A DNA stretch of 16,054 nucleotides from JBOGWY01 sp050694015 (GCA_050694015.1 JBOGWY010000123.1:1-16054); one strand, 5' to 3'; positions 6,569 through 13,030 are shown, counted from the first letter of the stretch. The notes: generated from the sequence alone by a model not told the origin. Program-made: numbers and translations.

Positions 6569-7510
6569 GTGATGGACATGCAACGCATCCCCTCGCGGGC
6601 TCAATGGCTTAGGCGCCTCGCGAGCCGGCGCAAGGACACGGTCGGTTTCGTGTTCTCCGGCGGCGGTCCGCTCGGCGCCCTTCAGGTCGGCGCGGTCAAG
6701 GCGCTGTTCGATCACGACATCCGGCCCGACCTCGCCGTCGGCACGTCGGTCGGCGCGATGAACGCGACCTGGGTCGCGTTCGACCCGAGCGCGGCCGGCA
6801 TCGATCGCCTCGAGTCGATCTGGCGCGACATGAAGGACAACGATCTTTTCCCGGGCGGCGGGCGGCTGAAGGCGTCGTGGGCCCGCATGCTCGTCAAGGG
6901 CAACCGCATCTTCGACAACACCGGCGTTCGCCGCGTCGTCGAGTCCACCCTCGGACGCCCACGTTTCGAGGATGCGCAGATCCCGCTCGGCATCACGGCG
7001 ACCGATCTCGAAACCGGCATGGAGAACCTGTTCACGTCGGGCGACGTGCTCGACCCGATCCTCGGGTCGACGGCGATGCCGGGGATCTTCCCGCCGGTCC
7101 CGATCGAAGGCCGGAACTACATCGACGGCGGCGTTGCGAACAACGTACCGATCGCTCCTGCGACCCAGATGGGGGCCAGGACGATCTACGTCATGGACGC
7201 GACCTCCCACACGCGCCAGCGCCGTCCGCTCAATCGTCCGATCGACTATCTCCTCCACGCCTTCTCACTTGCACGTGCGCAGCGCTTCGTGCTCGAGCGC
7301 AACGTCTATGCCGACAAGGTGAAGCTGATCGTCCTGCCGGCCGTCGGCCTCGACTTCTACGTGCCGTTCGCGTCGCTCGAGCACACCGCGACGCTGATCG
7401 ACAAGGCGTACGAGGAGACCTCGGAGTTCCTCGCCGGCCTGGGCCACGTGTCTCCGCAGGTGACCGAAACCGACACCGCTCCCATCGAGGTCATCACTCC
7501 CGCAAACTGA
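6569..7510 (+). CDS. Patatin-like phospholipase family protein
   Basis: This is a predicted serine lipid acyl hydrolase with a Ser-Asp dyad. The oxyanion-hole motif GGGPLG (31-36) opens the domain, the nucleophile elbow is GTSVG with S60, and the catalytic aspartate is D186 in the DGG motif (YIDGGVANN). The MPGIFPPV segment before DGG is typical of the bacterial RssA/NTE-like subgroup. The C-terminal 100 residues are a helical extension without a recognisable added domain. No signal peptide is seen, so it is probably cytoplasmic or membrane-peripheral. The start may be GTG 6569, ATG 6572 or ATG 6578; there is no clear SD, and GATTAT 5 nt before ATG 6572 could make it leaderless. Physiological substrate unknown. 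Glutamate dehydrogenase follows after 34 nt. Confidence 0.9.
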   Translation: MMDMQRIPSRAQWLRRLASRRKDTVGFVFSGGGPLGALQVGAVKALFDHDIRPDLAVGTSVGAMNATWVAFDPSAAGIDRLESIWRDMKDNDLFPGGGRLKASWARMLVKGNRIFDNTGVRRVVESTLGRPRFEDAQIPLGITATDLETGMENLFTSGDVLDPILGSTAMPGIFPPVPIEGRNYIDGGVANNVPIAPATQMGARTIYVMDATSHTRQRRPLNRPIDYLLHAFSLARAQRFVLERNVYADKVKLIVLPAVGLDFYVPFASLEHTATLIDKAYEETSEFLAGLGHVSPQVTETDTAPIEVITPAN

Positions 7511-7531
7511 TCGGGGCCCTCGAAGCGCGGT

Positions 7532-7537
7532 TATTGT
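7532..7537 (+). promoter_or_regulatory. Possible -10 box before glutamate dehydrogenase
   Basis: TATTGT ends 7 nt before ATG 7545. There is no SD in the 34-bp gap, so a leaderless transcript independent of the patatin gene is plausible. Confidence 0.35.
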
Positions 7538-7544
7538 CGCCCCG

Positions 7545-8789
7545 ATGTCCGACACGATGTCTCCGTTCGAGGCGGCCACATACTTCTTCCACCGGTCCGC
7601 CGATCGTCTCGGCCTCCACGACGAGATGCGGCAGGTCCTCGGGACCTCGTACCGCGAGCTCGCCGTTCAGGTCCCCGTACGGATGGACGACGGCGGCATG
7701 GTCGTCTACCGCGGCTACCGGATCCAGCACAACGGAGCGCGCGGCCCTTACAAGGGCGGGATCCGCTACCACGAGTCCGCCGACCTCGACGAGGTGCGCG
7801 CCCTCGCCGCACTCATGACGTGGAAGAACGCGTTGATCGACGTTCCCTTCGGCGGCGCTAAGGGCGGCGTCCAATGCGACCCACGCTCCATGTCTCAAAG
7901 AGAGAACGAACGCCTCACGCGGCGGTTCATGGGGATGATCGGTTACATCATCGGCGTCAACCGCGACATCCCGGCCCCCGACATGGGCACCAATGCGCAG
8001 ACGATGGCGTGGATGATGGACGCGTACGGACAGAAGTACGGATACACGCCCGGCATCGTGACCGGCAAGCCCGTGGAGTTGGGTGGCTCCCCGGGCCGCG
8101 AAGAGGCGACCGGCCGCGGGGTCGTGTTGTGCGCGATAGAAGCGGCGAAGCGAAAGGGCATGACGTTCGACGGTGCGACCGTCGCGCTCCAGGGATACGG
8201 CAATGTCGGCTTCTGGGCCACCGCGATCGCGGTCGAGCTCGGCGCGACGGTGGTGGCCGTCTCGGACGTCGGCGGCGGAACCTACAACCCGAAAGGGATC
8301 GATCTTGAAGCGCTCGCCGAGCATCGCAAGGACGCCGAATCGGTCACGACGTTCTCCGGCGGTGACAAGGTGAGCAACGAAGAGCTGCTCGAGGTCGAGT
8401 GCGACATCCTCATCCCCGCGGCGATCGAAGGGGTCATCACGTCCGACAACGCCGACCGAGTGCGACCGAAGATGCTCGTCGAGGCCGCGAACGGTCCGGT
8501 AACTCCTGTCGCCGATCAGATCCTCAACGACAACGGGATCGTCGTTGTGCCCGACATCCTTGCCAACTCGGGCGGGGTCACCGTGTCGTACTTCGAATGG
8601 GTGCAGAACATCCAGCAGTTCAGGTGGGAGCTCGACGACGTCAACAAGGAGCTCACCAAGAAGATGATCAAAGCGACGAACCTGGTCTTCGATCGAGCCG
8701 CACTCGAGGACACCACCCTGCGGGACGCCGCCTTCGATATCGCCGTCGAGCGCGTTGCCCATGCGGCCGAGATCCGCGGCTACGTCTGA
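7545..8789 (+). CDS. Glutamate dehydrogenase (Glu/Leu/Phe/Val dehydrogenase family)
   Basis: This enzyme catalyses the reversible oxidative deamination of glutamate to 2-oxoglutarate and ammonia with NAD(P), linking nitrogen and carbon metabolism in the cytosol. The N-terminal substrate domain has K70 (GPYKGGIR), K94 (MTWKNAL) and the catalytic lysine K106 in PFGGAKGG. The C-terminal Rossmann domain carries GYGNVG (217-222). PAPDMGTN (about 143-150) and the SGGVTVSYFEW region near the C terminus are strongly conserved in short hexameric GDHs. The length (414 aa) matches the class without an N-terminal extension. Cofactor preference cannot be read with confidence. ATG 7545 and ATG 7557 are both possible starts. 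A run of eight T follows directly after the stop. Confidence 0.95.
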   Translation: MSDTMSPFEAATYFFHRSADRLGLHDEMRQVLGTSYRELAVQVPVRMDDGGMVVYRGYRIQHNGARGPYKGGIRYHESADLDEVRALAALMTWKNALIDVPFGGAKGGVQCDPRSMSQRENERLTRRFMGMIGYIIGVNRDIPAPDMGTNAQTMAWMMDAYGQKYGYTPGIVTGKPVELGGSPGREEATGRGVVLCAIEAAKRKGMTFDGATVALQGYGNVGFWATAIAVELGATVVAVSDVGGGTYNPKGIDLEALAEHRKDAESVTTFSGGDKVSNEELLEVECDILIPAAIEGVITSDNADRVRPKMLVEAANGPVTPVADQILNDNGIVVVPDILANSGGVTVSYFEWVQNIQQFRWELDDVNKELTKKMIKATNLVFDRAALEDTTLRDAAFDIAVERVAHAAEIRGYV

Positions 8790-8955
8790 TTTTTTTTCGT
8801 CAGAATCCGGACATTCCCCTCGTACCAGCCCGATGGAATCGCTATTAGGGCTCTCTCCGTGGAGGAGTCACGGCCGCGCCGACGAACTTTCATCCCAGCG
8901 ACGAGAACGTCGTCGCAGTTTCGATCCGGCTGCGAACGGGAAGAAGGTGACCACG

Positions 8956-9138
8956 ATGGCGGAGGAACGGGCGTGTCTATTCATGTCGGGTCCTGCCGGC
9001 GCGACCGTCCGTGTCGATCCCGTCAAGTGGTGGCTGGCGATCTCCCGCGACGTCCTCGTGAACGACGCACGCAGCCGCAGCCGTACCCGCCCGCAGGTGC
9101 AATGCCGGCGGACGCCGACGTTCTCCCGGGCTCGCTAG
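8956..9138 (+). CDS. Possible small protein (60 aa), unrecognised
   Basis: This is the only gene candidate in the otherwise empty 440-bp stretch 8790-9229. The ATG has a reasonable SD (AAGAAGGTG, about 6 nt upstream). The product starts MAEERACLF, holds a VDPVKWWLAISRDVLV segment that could form an amphipathic helix, and ends in an arginine/serine-rich tail (ARSRSRTR). No family is recognised and the tail is unusual for a folded protein. It could be a chance frame. The rest of the stretch shows no second gene, only a T8 run at 8790, a -10-like box at 9171 and an inverted repeat at 9177-9199. Confidence 0.3.
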   Translation: MAEERACLFMSGPAGATVRVDPVKWWLAISRDVLVNDARSRSRTRPQVQCRRTPTFSRAR

Positions 9139-9170
9139 CGCCCCTTCCGCCTCCTCGGTCGCGCGACTCC

Positions 9171-9176
9171 TAGGAT
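9171..9176 (+). promoter_or_regulatory. Possible -10 box for dodecin
   Basis: TAGGAT lies 54 nt before the dodecin ATG. No clear -35 box is visible. The inverted repeat at 9177-9199 abuts it, so it would cover the transcription start and could act as an operator or leader hairpin. Confidence 0.3.
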
Positions 9177-9199
9177 GGCGCGCACTGTCGCTGCGCGCC
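9177..9199. repeat. Inverted repeat before dodecin
   Basis: GGCGCGCA (9177-9184) and TGCGCGCC (9192-9199) are perfect 8-bp arms around a 7-nt centre. It is either an operator at the start site or a stable leader hairpin. It shares its left arm and part of its centre (CGCGCACTGT) with the repeat at 4288-4305. Confidence 0.45.
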
Positions 9200-9229
9200 G
9201 GACGAGGAAAACGAGAAGGGAGAAGGGCC

Positions 9230-9439
9230 ATGTCGGTAGAGAAGTCCATCGATCTGACCGCCACGGGGCCCACGATCGAAGAGGCCGTCGCGGAGGCGGT
9301 GCACCGGGCGAGCCTCACGCTCAAGGGACTGACGACGTTCGAGATCGAACGGATCGACGGCCTCCTCGACGAGGGCGAGGTCACCTATCGCGTCTTGGTG
9401 CGGATCTCGTTCGAGATCAAAGAGCAAGTGCACGAATAG
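9230..9439 (+). CDS. Dodecin family flavin-binding protein
   Basis: This 69-aa protein has the length and pattern of dodecins, which form hollow dodecamers that store or buffer flavins and, in some cases, coenzyme A. The beta-alpha-beta-beta layout is visible: strand KSIDLTATG, helix TIEEAVAEAVHRASLTLKG, then FEIERIDG and EVTYRVLVRISFEI. In well-studied dodecins a tryptophan near position 36 stacks on the flavin ring; here that position is threonine (GLTTFEI). Flavin binding is therefore uncertain, and this may be a dodecin-like variant with another ligand. The start is well supported by GGGAGAAGGG just upstream of ATG 9230. Its TAG stop is followed at once by the start of the hydrolase gene. 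Confidence 0.85.
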   Translation: MSVEKSIDLTATGPTIEEAVAEAVHRASLTLKGLTTFEIERIDGLLDEGEVTYRVLVRISFEIKEQVHE

Positions 9440-10468
9440 TTGCTCGAGCATCGCCGGCGCGAGCCGGCACCCGGTGTCTTCCGGTTGGTCCTGCCGCTTC
9501 CTTTCCCCGGGCTCGACCGTGTCAACGCCTACCTGGTCGCGGGCGGCGCGGACACGACGCTCGTCGACTGCGGCATCTACGTTCCGGACGACCGTGACGA
9601 CCACGGTTGGGACGACGTGCTCGCCGCGCTCGCGGTCTACGAGCTGACGCCGAAAGACGTCACGCGCCTCGTCGTCACGCATCCGCACATCGATCATTAC
9701 GGCATGGCCGGACGCTTCGTGGAGGAGTCGGGATGTCAGCTCTGGATGCACGAGCTCGTAGCCGGGGAGCTCCAGCTCTATCGCGAGCCGGAAGCGGCCG
9801 AGGCGCGGCTTCGGGAGATGTTGCGCGATCACGGTGTCTCCGACGAGGACCTCGACGAGTTGACGCGTTACGAGGACTGGCGAGCGTTCGTCTCCTCGGA
9901 GGTCGAACCGGACCATCTCGTCGCCGGGGGCGAAGCGATCGAGGTCGGGCCGCATGCGTGGGAGTTCGTACATACGCCGGGACACTCCCGTTCACACGTA
10001 TGCCTGTGGTCGTCGCGCGATCGCATCCTGATCTCCGGTGATCACCTGCTCCCGACGATCACACCGCACATCGATTTCCGCCGCGGCGCGGACGAGGATC
10101 CGCTCGGCGAGTTCCTCGTGGCTCTCGCCACCGTCGAGCGCCTGGATCCGGCCCTCGTCCTCCCCGGGCATGGACGTCCGTTCGAGGAGGGGGCCGAGCG
10201 TGCTCGCGTCATCGCGCGCCATCACGACCGGCGTCTGGGCGCGATCCTGCAGATCGTCCGGCACGAGCCCAGGAGCGCGTCGGAGATCACCGACGAGATC
10301 TTCGGGACCGCGCTGTTGCATTTCCAACGTCGTCTCGCACTGGGCGAGGCACTCGCGCACATCGCGTATCTGCACCGGCACGGGGAGATCGAGCGCATCG
10401 AGACCCAAGACGGCCGCTACCTCTATCGCAAGGCGAAGCGACGCCGCGCAGAGGAAGACGACGACTAG
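9440..10468 (+). CDS. Metallo-beta-lactamase-fold hydrolase with C-terminal winged helix
   Basis: This is a predicted two-zinc hydrolase. The metal-binding set is complete: THPHIDH (H81, H83, D85, H86), H182 in HTPGHSRSH, D201 in SGDHLL, and H244 in VLPGHG. The C-terminal 70 residues (about 258-330, SASEITDEIFG and ALAHIAYLHRHGEIER) match the winged-helix tail found in LACTB2-like members, which include RNA and thioester hydrolases; the substrate here is unknown. The only usable start is TTG 9440, because the dodecin stop codon lies directly before it in the same frame and the MBL fold begins about ten residues later. The gap is zero and no good SD is seen, so translation probably depends on ribosomes finishing dodecin. 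The stop abuts the stop of the opposite gene (TAGCTA). Confidence 0.9.
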   Translation: MLEHRRREPAPGVFRLVLPLPFPGLDRVNAYLVAGGADTTLVDCGIYVPDDRDDHGWDDVLAALAVYELTPKDVTRLVVTHPHIDHYGMAGRFVEESGCQLWMHELVAGELQLYREPEAAEARLREMLRDHGVSDEDLDELTRYEDWRAFVSSEVEPDHLVAGGEAIEVGPHAWEFVHTPGHSRSHVCLWSSRDRILISGDHLLPTITPHIDFRRGADEDPLGEFLVALATVERLDPALVLPGHGRPFEEGAERARVIARHHDRRLGAILQIVRHEPRSASEITDEIFGTALLHFQRRLALGEALAHIAYLHRHGEIERIETQDGRYLYRKAKRRRAEEDDD

Positions 10469-11419
10469 CTATCTGCGATCGATCCGGTACAGCGGTGGGT
10501 TGCGCCCCTCGCTGGTCGCGAACACCGAGGCACCGTCTGCCGAGTAGGTCACGGCTTCACCTTGCTCCCGCTCGCCGATCTCTAGACGCCGCGGCTCTTG
10601 GGCCCAGATGTCGTCGAAGGGAGCGCCCGGGGGCAGCACGAGTTCGTAGCCGGACGCGTACGTGCTCAGGATGACGCGCGTCCCGTCGGGGGAGACGTCG
10701 CCTCCGGTCCGGTCCGACAGGAACTCGTTGATCGTTATCGACCCGACACGCTCCATGGTCATGTCCGCGTCGAGCGGAGCCGACGCCTTGAAGACGATCG
10801 AGCGGCTCGAGAACTCCTTCGTGATGATGTAGAGGTCACCCGTCTCGGGGTGCACGAGCAGCGTCTCGGCGTCGTGTGCGCGGTCGGGATAGGAGAGCAC
10901 GAGTGTCTCGGGATCGATCGAGGCGTCGCCACCGACCGAGCTCGGTTCCGGGACGCGGTGTACGAGCACCTCGTCGCGCCGGCGGCGGTTGTCTCCGATG
11001 TCGGCGACGTAGATGTCCCACCCCGCGTCGCCCGGAGCGATAGCGATGTCCTCCCAGTCGTCCGCCTCGAGGCCGGTGAGCGTGATCGAGCCACACGACG
11101 TCCCGCGGGTGCGGATGCAGTAGACGACCGGTTGCCCGCCGGAGTCGTTGTGGGTCCAGAGCACGCCGGGCAGCGCGCGCGATGCCACCAGGCCCGATGC
11201 CTCCGTGATCGTGCCGTCCTCGATCCGGCCGATGATGACGGGAGCCGAGTAATCGGAGGAGAGATCCTCGGTCGTCGGGTTGGTGTTCCCGGAGACCGTG
11301 CCCCCATCGTCGCCTTCCTGCCAGTTGCGGGCCACGCTGATCGCGCCGCGTGCGAGCACGACGATCAGCAGCGCGATCACGACGATCGACCATTCCGGCA
11401 TGCGCCGTCGCTTCACCAT
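10469..11419 (-). CDS. Membrane-anchored beta-propeller-like protein
   Basis: This 316-aa protein has one N-terminal transmembrane segment (about 10-30, SIVVIALLIVVLARGAISVA) after a basic start, then a low-complexity Gly/Thr/Ser linker and a large extracytoplasmic domain. That domain repeats short blade-like elements (SGLVASRALPGVLWTHNDSGG, DIYVADIGDNRRRRDEVLVH, TGDLYIITKEF, SPDGTRVILSTY, SADGASVFATSEG), consistent with a beta-propeller of five or six blades. Two cysteines (YCIRTRGTSCG) may form a disulfide. The WEDIAI and DIGDN elements recur in actinobacterial propeller-like proteins of unknown function. No catalytic motif is recognised. It is convergent with the hydrolase, with no spacer at all, and is probably monocistronic. 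Confidence 0.7.
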   Translation of the reverse strand: MVKRRRMPEWSIVVIALLIVVLARGAISVARNWQEGDDGGTVSGNTNPTTEDLSSDYSAPVIIGRIEDGTITEASGLVASRALPGVLWTHNDSGGQPVVYCIRTRGTSCGSITLTGLEADDWEDIAIAPGDAGWDIYVADIGDNRRRRDEVLVHRVPEPSSVGGDASIDPETLVLSYPDRAHDAETLLVHPETGDLYIITKEFSSRSIVFKASAPLDADMTMERVGSITINEFLSDRTGGDVSPDGTRVILSTYASGYELVLPPGAPFDDIWAQEPRRLEIGEREQGEAVTYSADGASVFATSEGRNPPLYRIDRR

Positions 11420-11452
11420 CGTGGCCCCCAGAGCGTTGCGATCCCGACGGGT

Positions 11453-11836
11453 CTAGCGCCCGCGGTGCCGCGTGATCGCGGTCGCGACGGCCTCGATCAG
11501 CTGCGTCTCGTCGAACGGCTTCGCGATGAACACGTCGCCTCCCAGGCTCGTCGTCAGGTCACCGAGGACGGGGTCGCCGAGACCGGACACCATCACGGTT
11601 GCCGTCGTCGGGTGCTGGAGCGTGAGGTAGGCGATGAGCTCGGATCCGGAGCCCCCGGGCATGTTCATATCGGTGATGACGAGATCGAAGTGTGCGGCGT
11701 CGATCTTCTCGATAGCGTCGCTCACAGACGATGCCTGGGCCGTGATGAGCCCATTGCGATCGAGGCTGCGAGAGATCATGCGCCGTACGGCGTCTTCGTC
11801 GTCGACGACGAGGACGGTTAGCCCCGTTAGCTCCAC
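11453..11836 (-). CDS. Single-domain response regulator (CheY-like)
   Basis: This 127-aa receiver has no output domain. The active site is intact: D12-D13-E14, phospho-acceptor D56 (LVITDMNMPGGSG), S84 (VMVSGLGD) and K106 (IAKPF). The start is GTG 11836, fixed by an in-frame TGA 18 nt upstream; TGAGGG just before it may serve as SD. The gene follows the riboswitch-controlled membrane-protein gene by 72 nt on the same strand and could be the second gene of that transcript. A weak internal promoter is possible (TTGAAA at 11882-11877, CAATAA at 11861-11856, 15-nt spacer). It probably acts as a phosphorelay intermediate or allosteric partner. No kinase lies in the window. Confidence 0.9.
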   Translation of the reverse strand: MELTGLTVLVVDDEDAVRRMISRSLDRNGLITAQASSVSDAIEKIDAAHFDLVITDMNMPGGSGSELIAYLTLQHPTTATVMVSGLGDPVLGDLTTSLGGDVFIAKPFDETQLIEAVATAITRHRGR

Positions 11837-11908
11837 GCCCTCATCATCTCAGGTGTTATTGCGCTCGTACCGCCGGTTTCAAAGCTCCGTGAACTCGCTT
11901 CGAGGCGG

Positions 11909-12331
11909 CTAGCGGGCCGTGCGGATCGTGCGGAAGATCGCGGTCAGGCCGACCGCGAGCAGGCCGTAGGCAGCGACGTAGAGGACCCCCGCCATCGTCG
12001 TCAGTGCCGATGCGTCACCGGCGCCCAGCGGCCCGGCCGCACCGAGCACGTCGGCCAGCGCGTAACTCAGTACGCCCGCGCCGAGCAGACGCCAGACGCG
12101 TGCACTGCCGACGCGACCGATTCCGGTGAAGAACGCGACGAGGGCGCTGGCGCCCATGGGGTTGTAGACGCTGCGCGTGATGTCCTGCGGGAGCGCGACG
12201 TAGGCGACGGCCAGTGCGGCCATAGCGAGCGCGCATGCCATCCAGCGGGTCGAGGTGAACGCGGTGGCGAATCGACTGCGTGGTGTGGAGTGAAGCGCGA
12301 TCGCGTCGGCGAGCGCCTGATAGGTCGTCAC
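11909..12331 (-). CDS. Four-helix membrane protein under riboswitch control
   Basis: This 140-aa integral membrane protein has four predicted helices: about 31-49 (WMACALAMAALAVAYVALP), 56-72, 82-101 and 108-133. A positively charged tail (FRTIRTAR) follows. The order of helices, and motifs such as VYNPMGASALVAFFTGI and MAGVLYVAAYGLLAVGL, recall the membrane sensor part of some actinobacterial diguanylate cyclases and phosphodiesterases, but no GGDEF or EAL domain follows. This resemblance is from memory and moderate. The start is GTG 12331: a near-perfect SD (GGGAGGAG) lies 5 nt upstream. The open frame extends further upstream to 12559, but that part is the riboswitch leader with lower GC at third positions and no SD, so I reject it. 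Expression is probably gated by the aptamer at 12347-12432. Confidence 0.75.
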   Translation of the reverse strand: MTTYQALADAIALHSTPRSRFATAFTSTRWMACALAMAALAVAYVALPQDITRSVYNPMGASALVAFFTGIGRVGSARVWRLLGAGVLSYALADVLGAAGPLGAGDASALTTMAGVLYVAAYGLLAVGLTAIFRTIRTAR

Positions 12332-12333
12332 TG

Positions 12334-12354
12334 CGGCTCCTCCCTTAAAAGCCG
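12334..12354 (-). promoter_or_regulatory. Shine-Dalgarno-sequestering hairpin (riboswitch expression platform)
   Basis: On the minus strand, CGGCUUUU (12354-12347) pairs with AGGAGCCG (12341-12334) around the loop AAGGG: eight pairs, two of them G-U. The hairpin occludes most of the SD of the gene starting at 12331. The CGGC arm directly follows AGGTAGC, a core block of the aptamer, so the arm could be claimed either by the folded aptamer or by this hairpin. That is the layout expected of a translational switch. The direction of control (on or off with ligand) cannot be read here. Confidence 0.65.
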
Positions 12355-12432
12355 GGCTACCTCGCCGTTTCCCTTGGCTCCGCGAGGCTCCTGGCTTTGC
12401 GCTTCCGTCTTGTGGCGGGTTTGCCCTCTGGG
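12347..12432 (-). ncRNA. GEMM-I (cyclic-di-GMP-I) riboswitch aptamer
   Basis: Read on the minus strand, the leader shows the conserved GEMM-I blocks: GGGCAAACC (12426-12418), 14 nt, then AGCGCAAAGCC (12403-12393), then AGGAGCCT, a variable stem-loop and AGGTAGC (12362-12356). In the Vibrio cholerae Vc2 aptamer, as I recall it, the blocks are GGGCAAACC, 14 nt, GACGCAAAGCC, then 8 nt ending GCCU, and AGGUAGC; the spacings agree exactly. CCTCGC (12387-12382) and GCGAGG (12365-12360) form a perfect 6-bp P3-type stem. Departures: the first hairpin loop is ACAA rather than GNRA, and the 3' end reads CCGGCTTTTAA instead of GGGUUACCGA. Ligand choice between c-di-GMP and cGAMP is thus not certain. It lies 5' of a membrane-protein gene and 3' of a response-regulator gene. 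Confidence 0.85.
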
Positions 12433-12542
12433 CATGGGTGTTGCTTGCGAAGATTTCATCGACGTTTGCTGCGATCCTCTGCATGGCTGAAAGTTCCTGT
12501 TTTTCCATGGCCGCCGCGCGGCATATGTCCGTTTCCGAACGA

Positions 12543-12564
12543 GGCTGATGACTAGTCATCAGCC
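12543..12564. repeat. 22-bp perfect palindrome after a response-regulator gene
   Basis: Each arm reads GGCTGATGACT inward, giving perfect two-fold symmetry over 22 bp. It starts 9 nt after the minus-strand stop at 12573. As RNA it folds into a 9-bp stem with a CTAG loop, extended by CGAG/CTCG beyond a 2-nt bulge. It may terminate the response-regulator transcript (no U tract follows), or it may be a dimer operator upstream of the riboswitch transcript. The 240-bp interval 12332-12572 otherwise holds the aptamer, its hairpin, and a GCCGCGCGGC palindrome at 12513-12522; I see no confident promoter. Confidence 0.55.
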
Positions 12565-12572
12565 CCCTCGGG

Positions 12573-12971
12573 CTAGTTGTCGCGAGATACGAGGTTCGCG
12601 ATCGTCAGCGCCAGTTCGTCGGGAGGTGCCGTTTTCTCGAAGAAACCGTGCGCTCCCGCTTTGAGAACGTCACCGCCCATCTCGACGAAGCCGGTCAGCA
12701 CGATGATCTTCGTGTGCGGCGAGGTCTTGAGGATCCGCGGGATCGCTTCGAGGCCGTCCATGTTCGGCATGGCGAGGTCGAGCACCATCGCGTCCGGCTT
12801 GGTGAAGGTCGCTATCTCGACGGCTTCGGATCCATCGCTCGCTTCGCCTACGATCTCGAAGCGACCGTCCCGTTCGAGCGAGCGCCGGAGGATCTTCCTG
12901 ATCTGGGGCAGGTCGTCGGCGAGCAGGACCCGGATCAAGGCACGGCCACCGGCTTGACCTTGGTTCGCCAT
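12573..12971 (-). CDS. Single-domain response regulator (NarL/CheY-type receiver)
   Basis: This 132-aa receiver stands alone. Its active site is complete: D19-D20, phospho-acceptor D65 (MVLDLAMPNMDG), T93 (IIVLTGF) and K113 (FFEKTA). The sequence style (RVLLADDLPQIRKILRRSLE, GEASDGSEAVE) is that of NarL-family receivers, but the C-terminal DNA-binding domain is missing; the frame ends naturally after LVSRDN. It may therefore be a NarL-type regulator that lost its HTH, or a modulator acting on a partner. The ATG at 12971 has a modest SD (AGGG, about 9 nt upstream). It is divergent from the YbjN-like gene and precedes the riboswitch locus. Confidence 0.9.
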   Translation of the reverse strand: MANQGQAGGRALIRVLLADDLPQIRKILRRSLERDGRFEIVGEASDGSEAVEIATFTKPDAMVLDLAMPNMDGLEAIPRILKTSPHTKIIVLTGFVEMGGDVLKAGAHGFFEKTAPPDELALTIANLVSRDN

Positions 12972-13014
12972 ACAGACACCCTACCGGGACGAACGCCCAT
13001 ATTTAACGGATACC

Positions 13015-13020
13015 TATACT
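13015..13020 (+). promoter_or_regulatory. Possible -10 box before YbjN-like gene
   Basis: TATACT, close to the consensus, ends 10 nt before ATG 13031. No SD is present, so the transcript would have almost no leader. No clear -35 is seen in the 59-bp divergent gap. Confidence 0.45.
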
Positions 13021-13030
13021 CCGGGCCAAC

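Noticed and set aside
7494..8762. 422-aa minus-strand open frame opposite glutamate dehydrogenase
   Set aside because: Antisense shadow; no recognisable motif, while the plus strand encodes a complete enzyme.
8785..8804. T8 run with TCTGA/TCAGA arms after glutamate dehydrogenase
   Set aside because: The T run lies in the loop, not after a stem, and the GC stem upstream is only 4 bp and 9 nt away; not a convincing intrinsic terminator.
12490..12500. GGAACTT on the minus strand as an ECF-sigma -35 box for the riboswitch transcript
   Set aside because: The nearest CGTC-like -10 is 26 nt away instead of about 16.
12332..12559. Upstream open frame extending the membrane protein to 216 aa
   Set aside because: It runs through the riboswitch aptamer, has reduced GC at third positions and no SD, and begins inside the 22-bp palindrome; the GTG at 12331 has a near-perfect SD.
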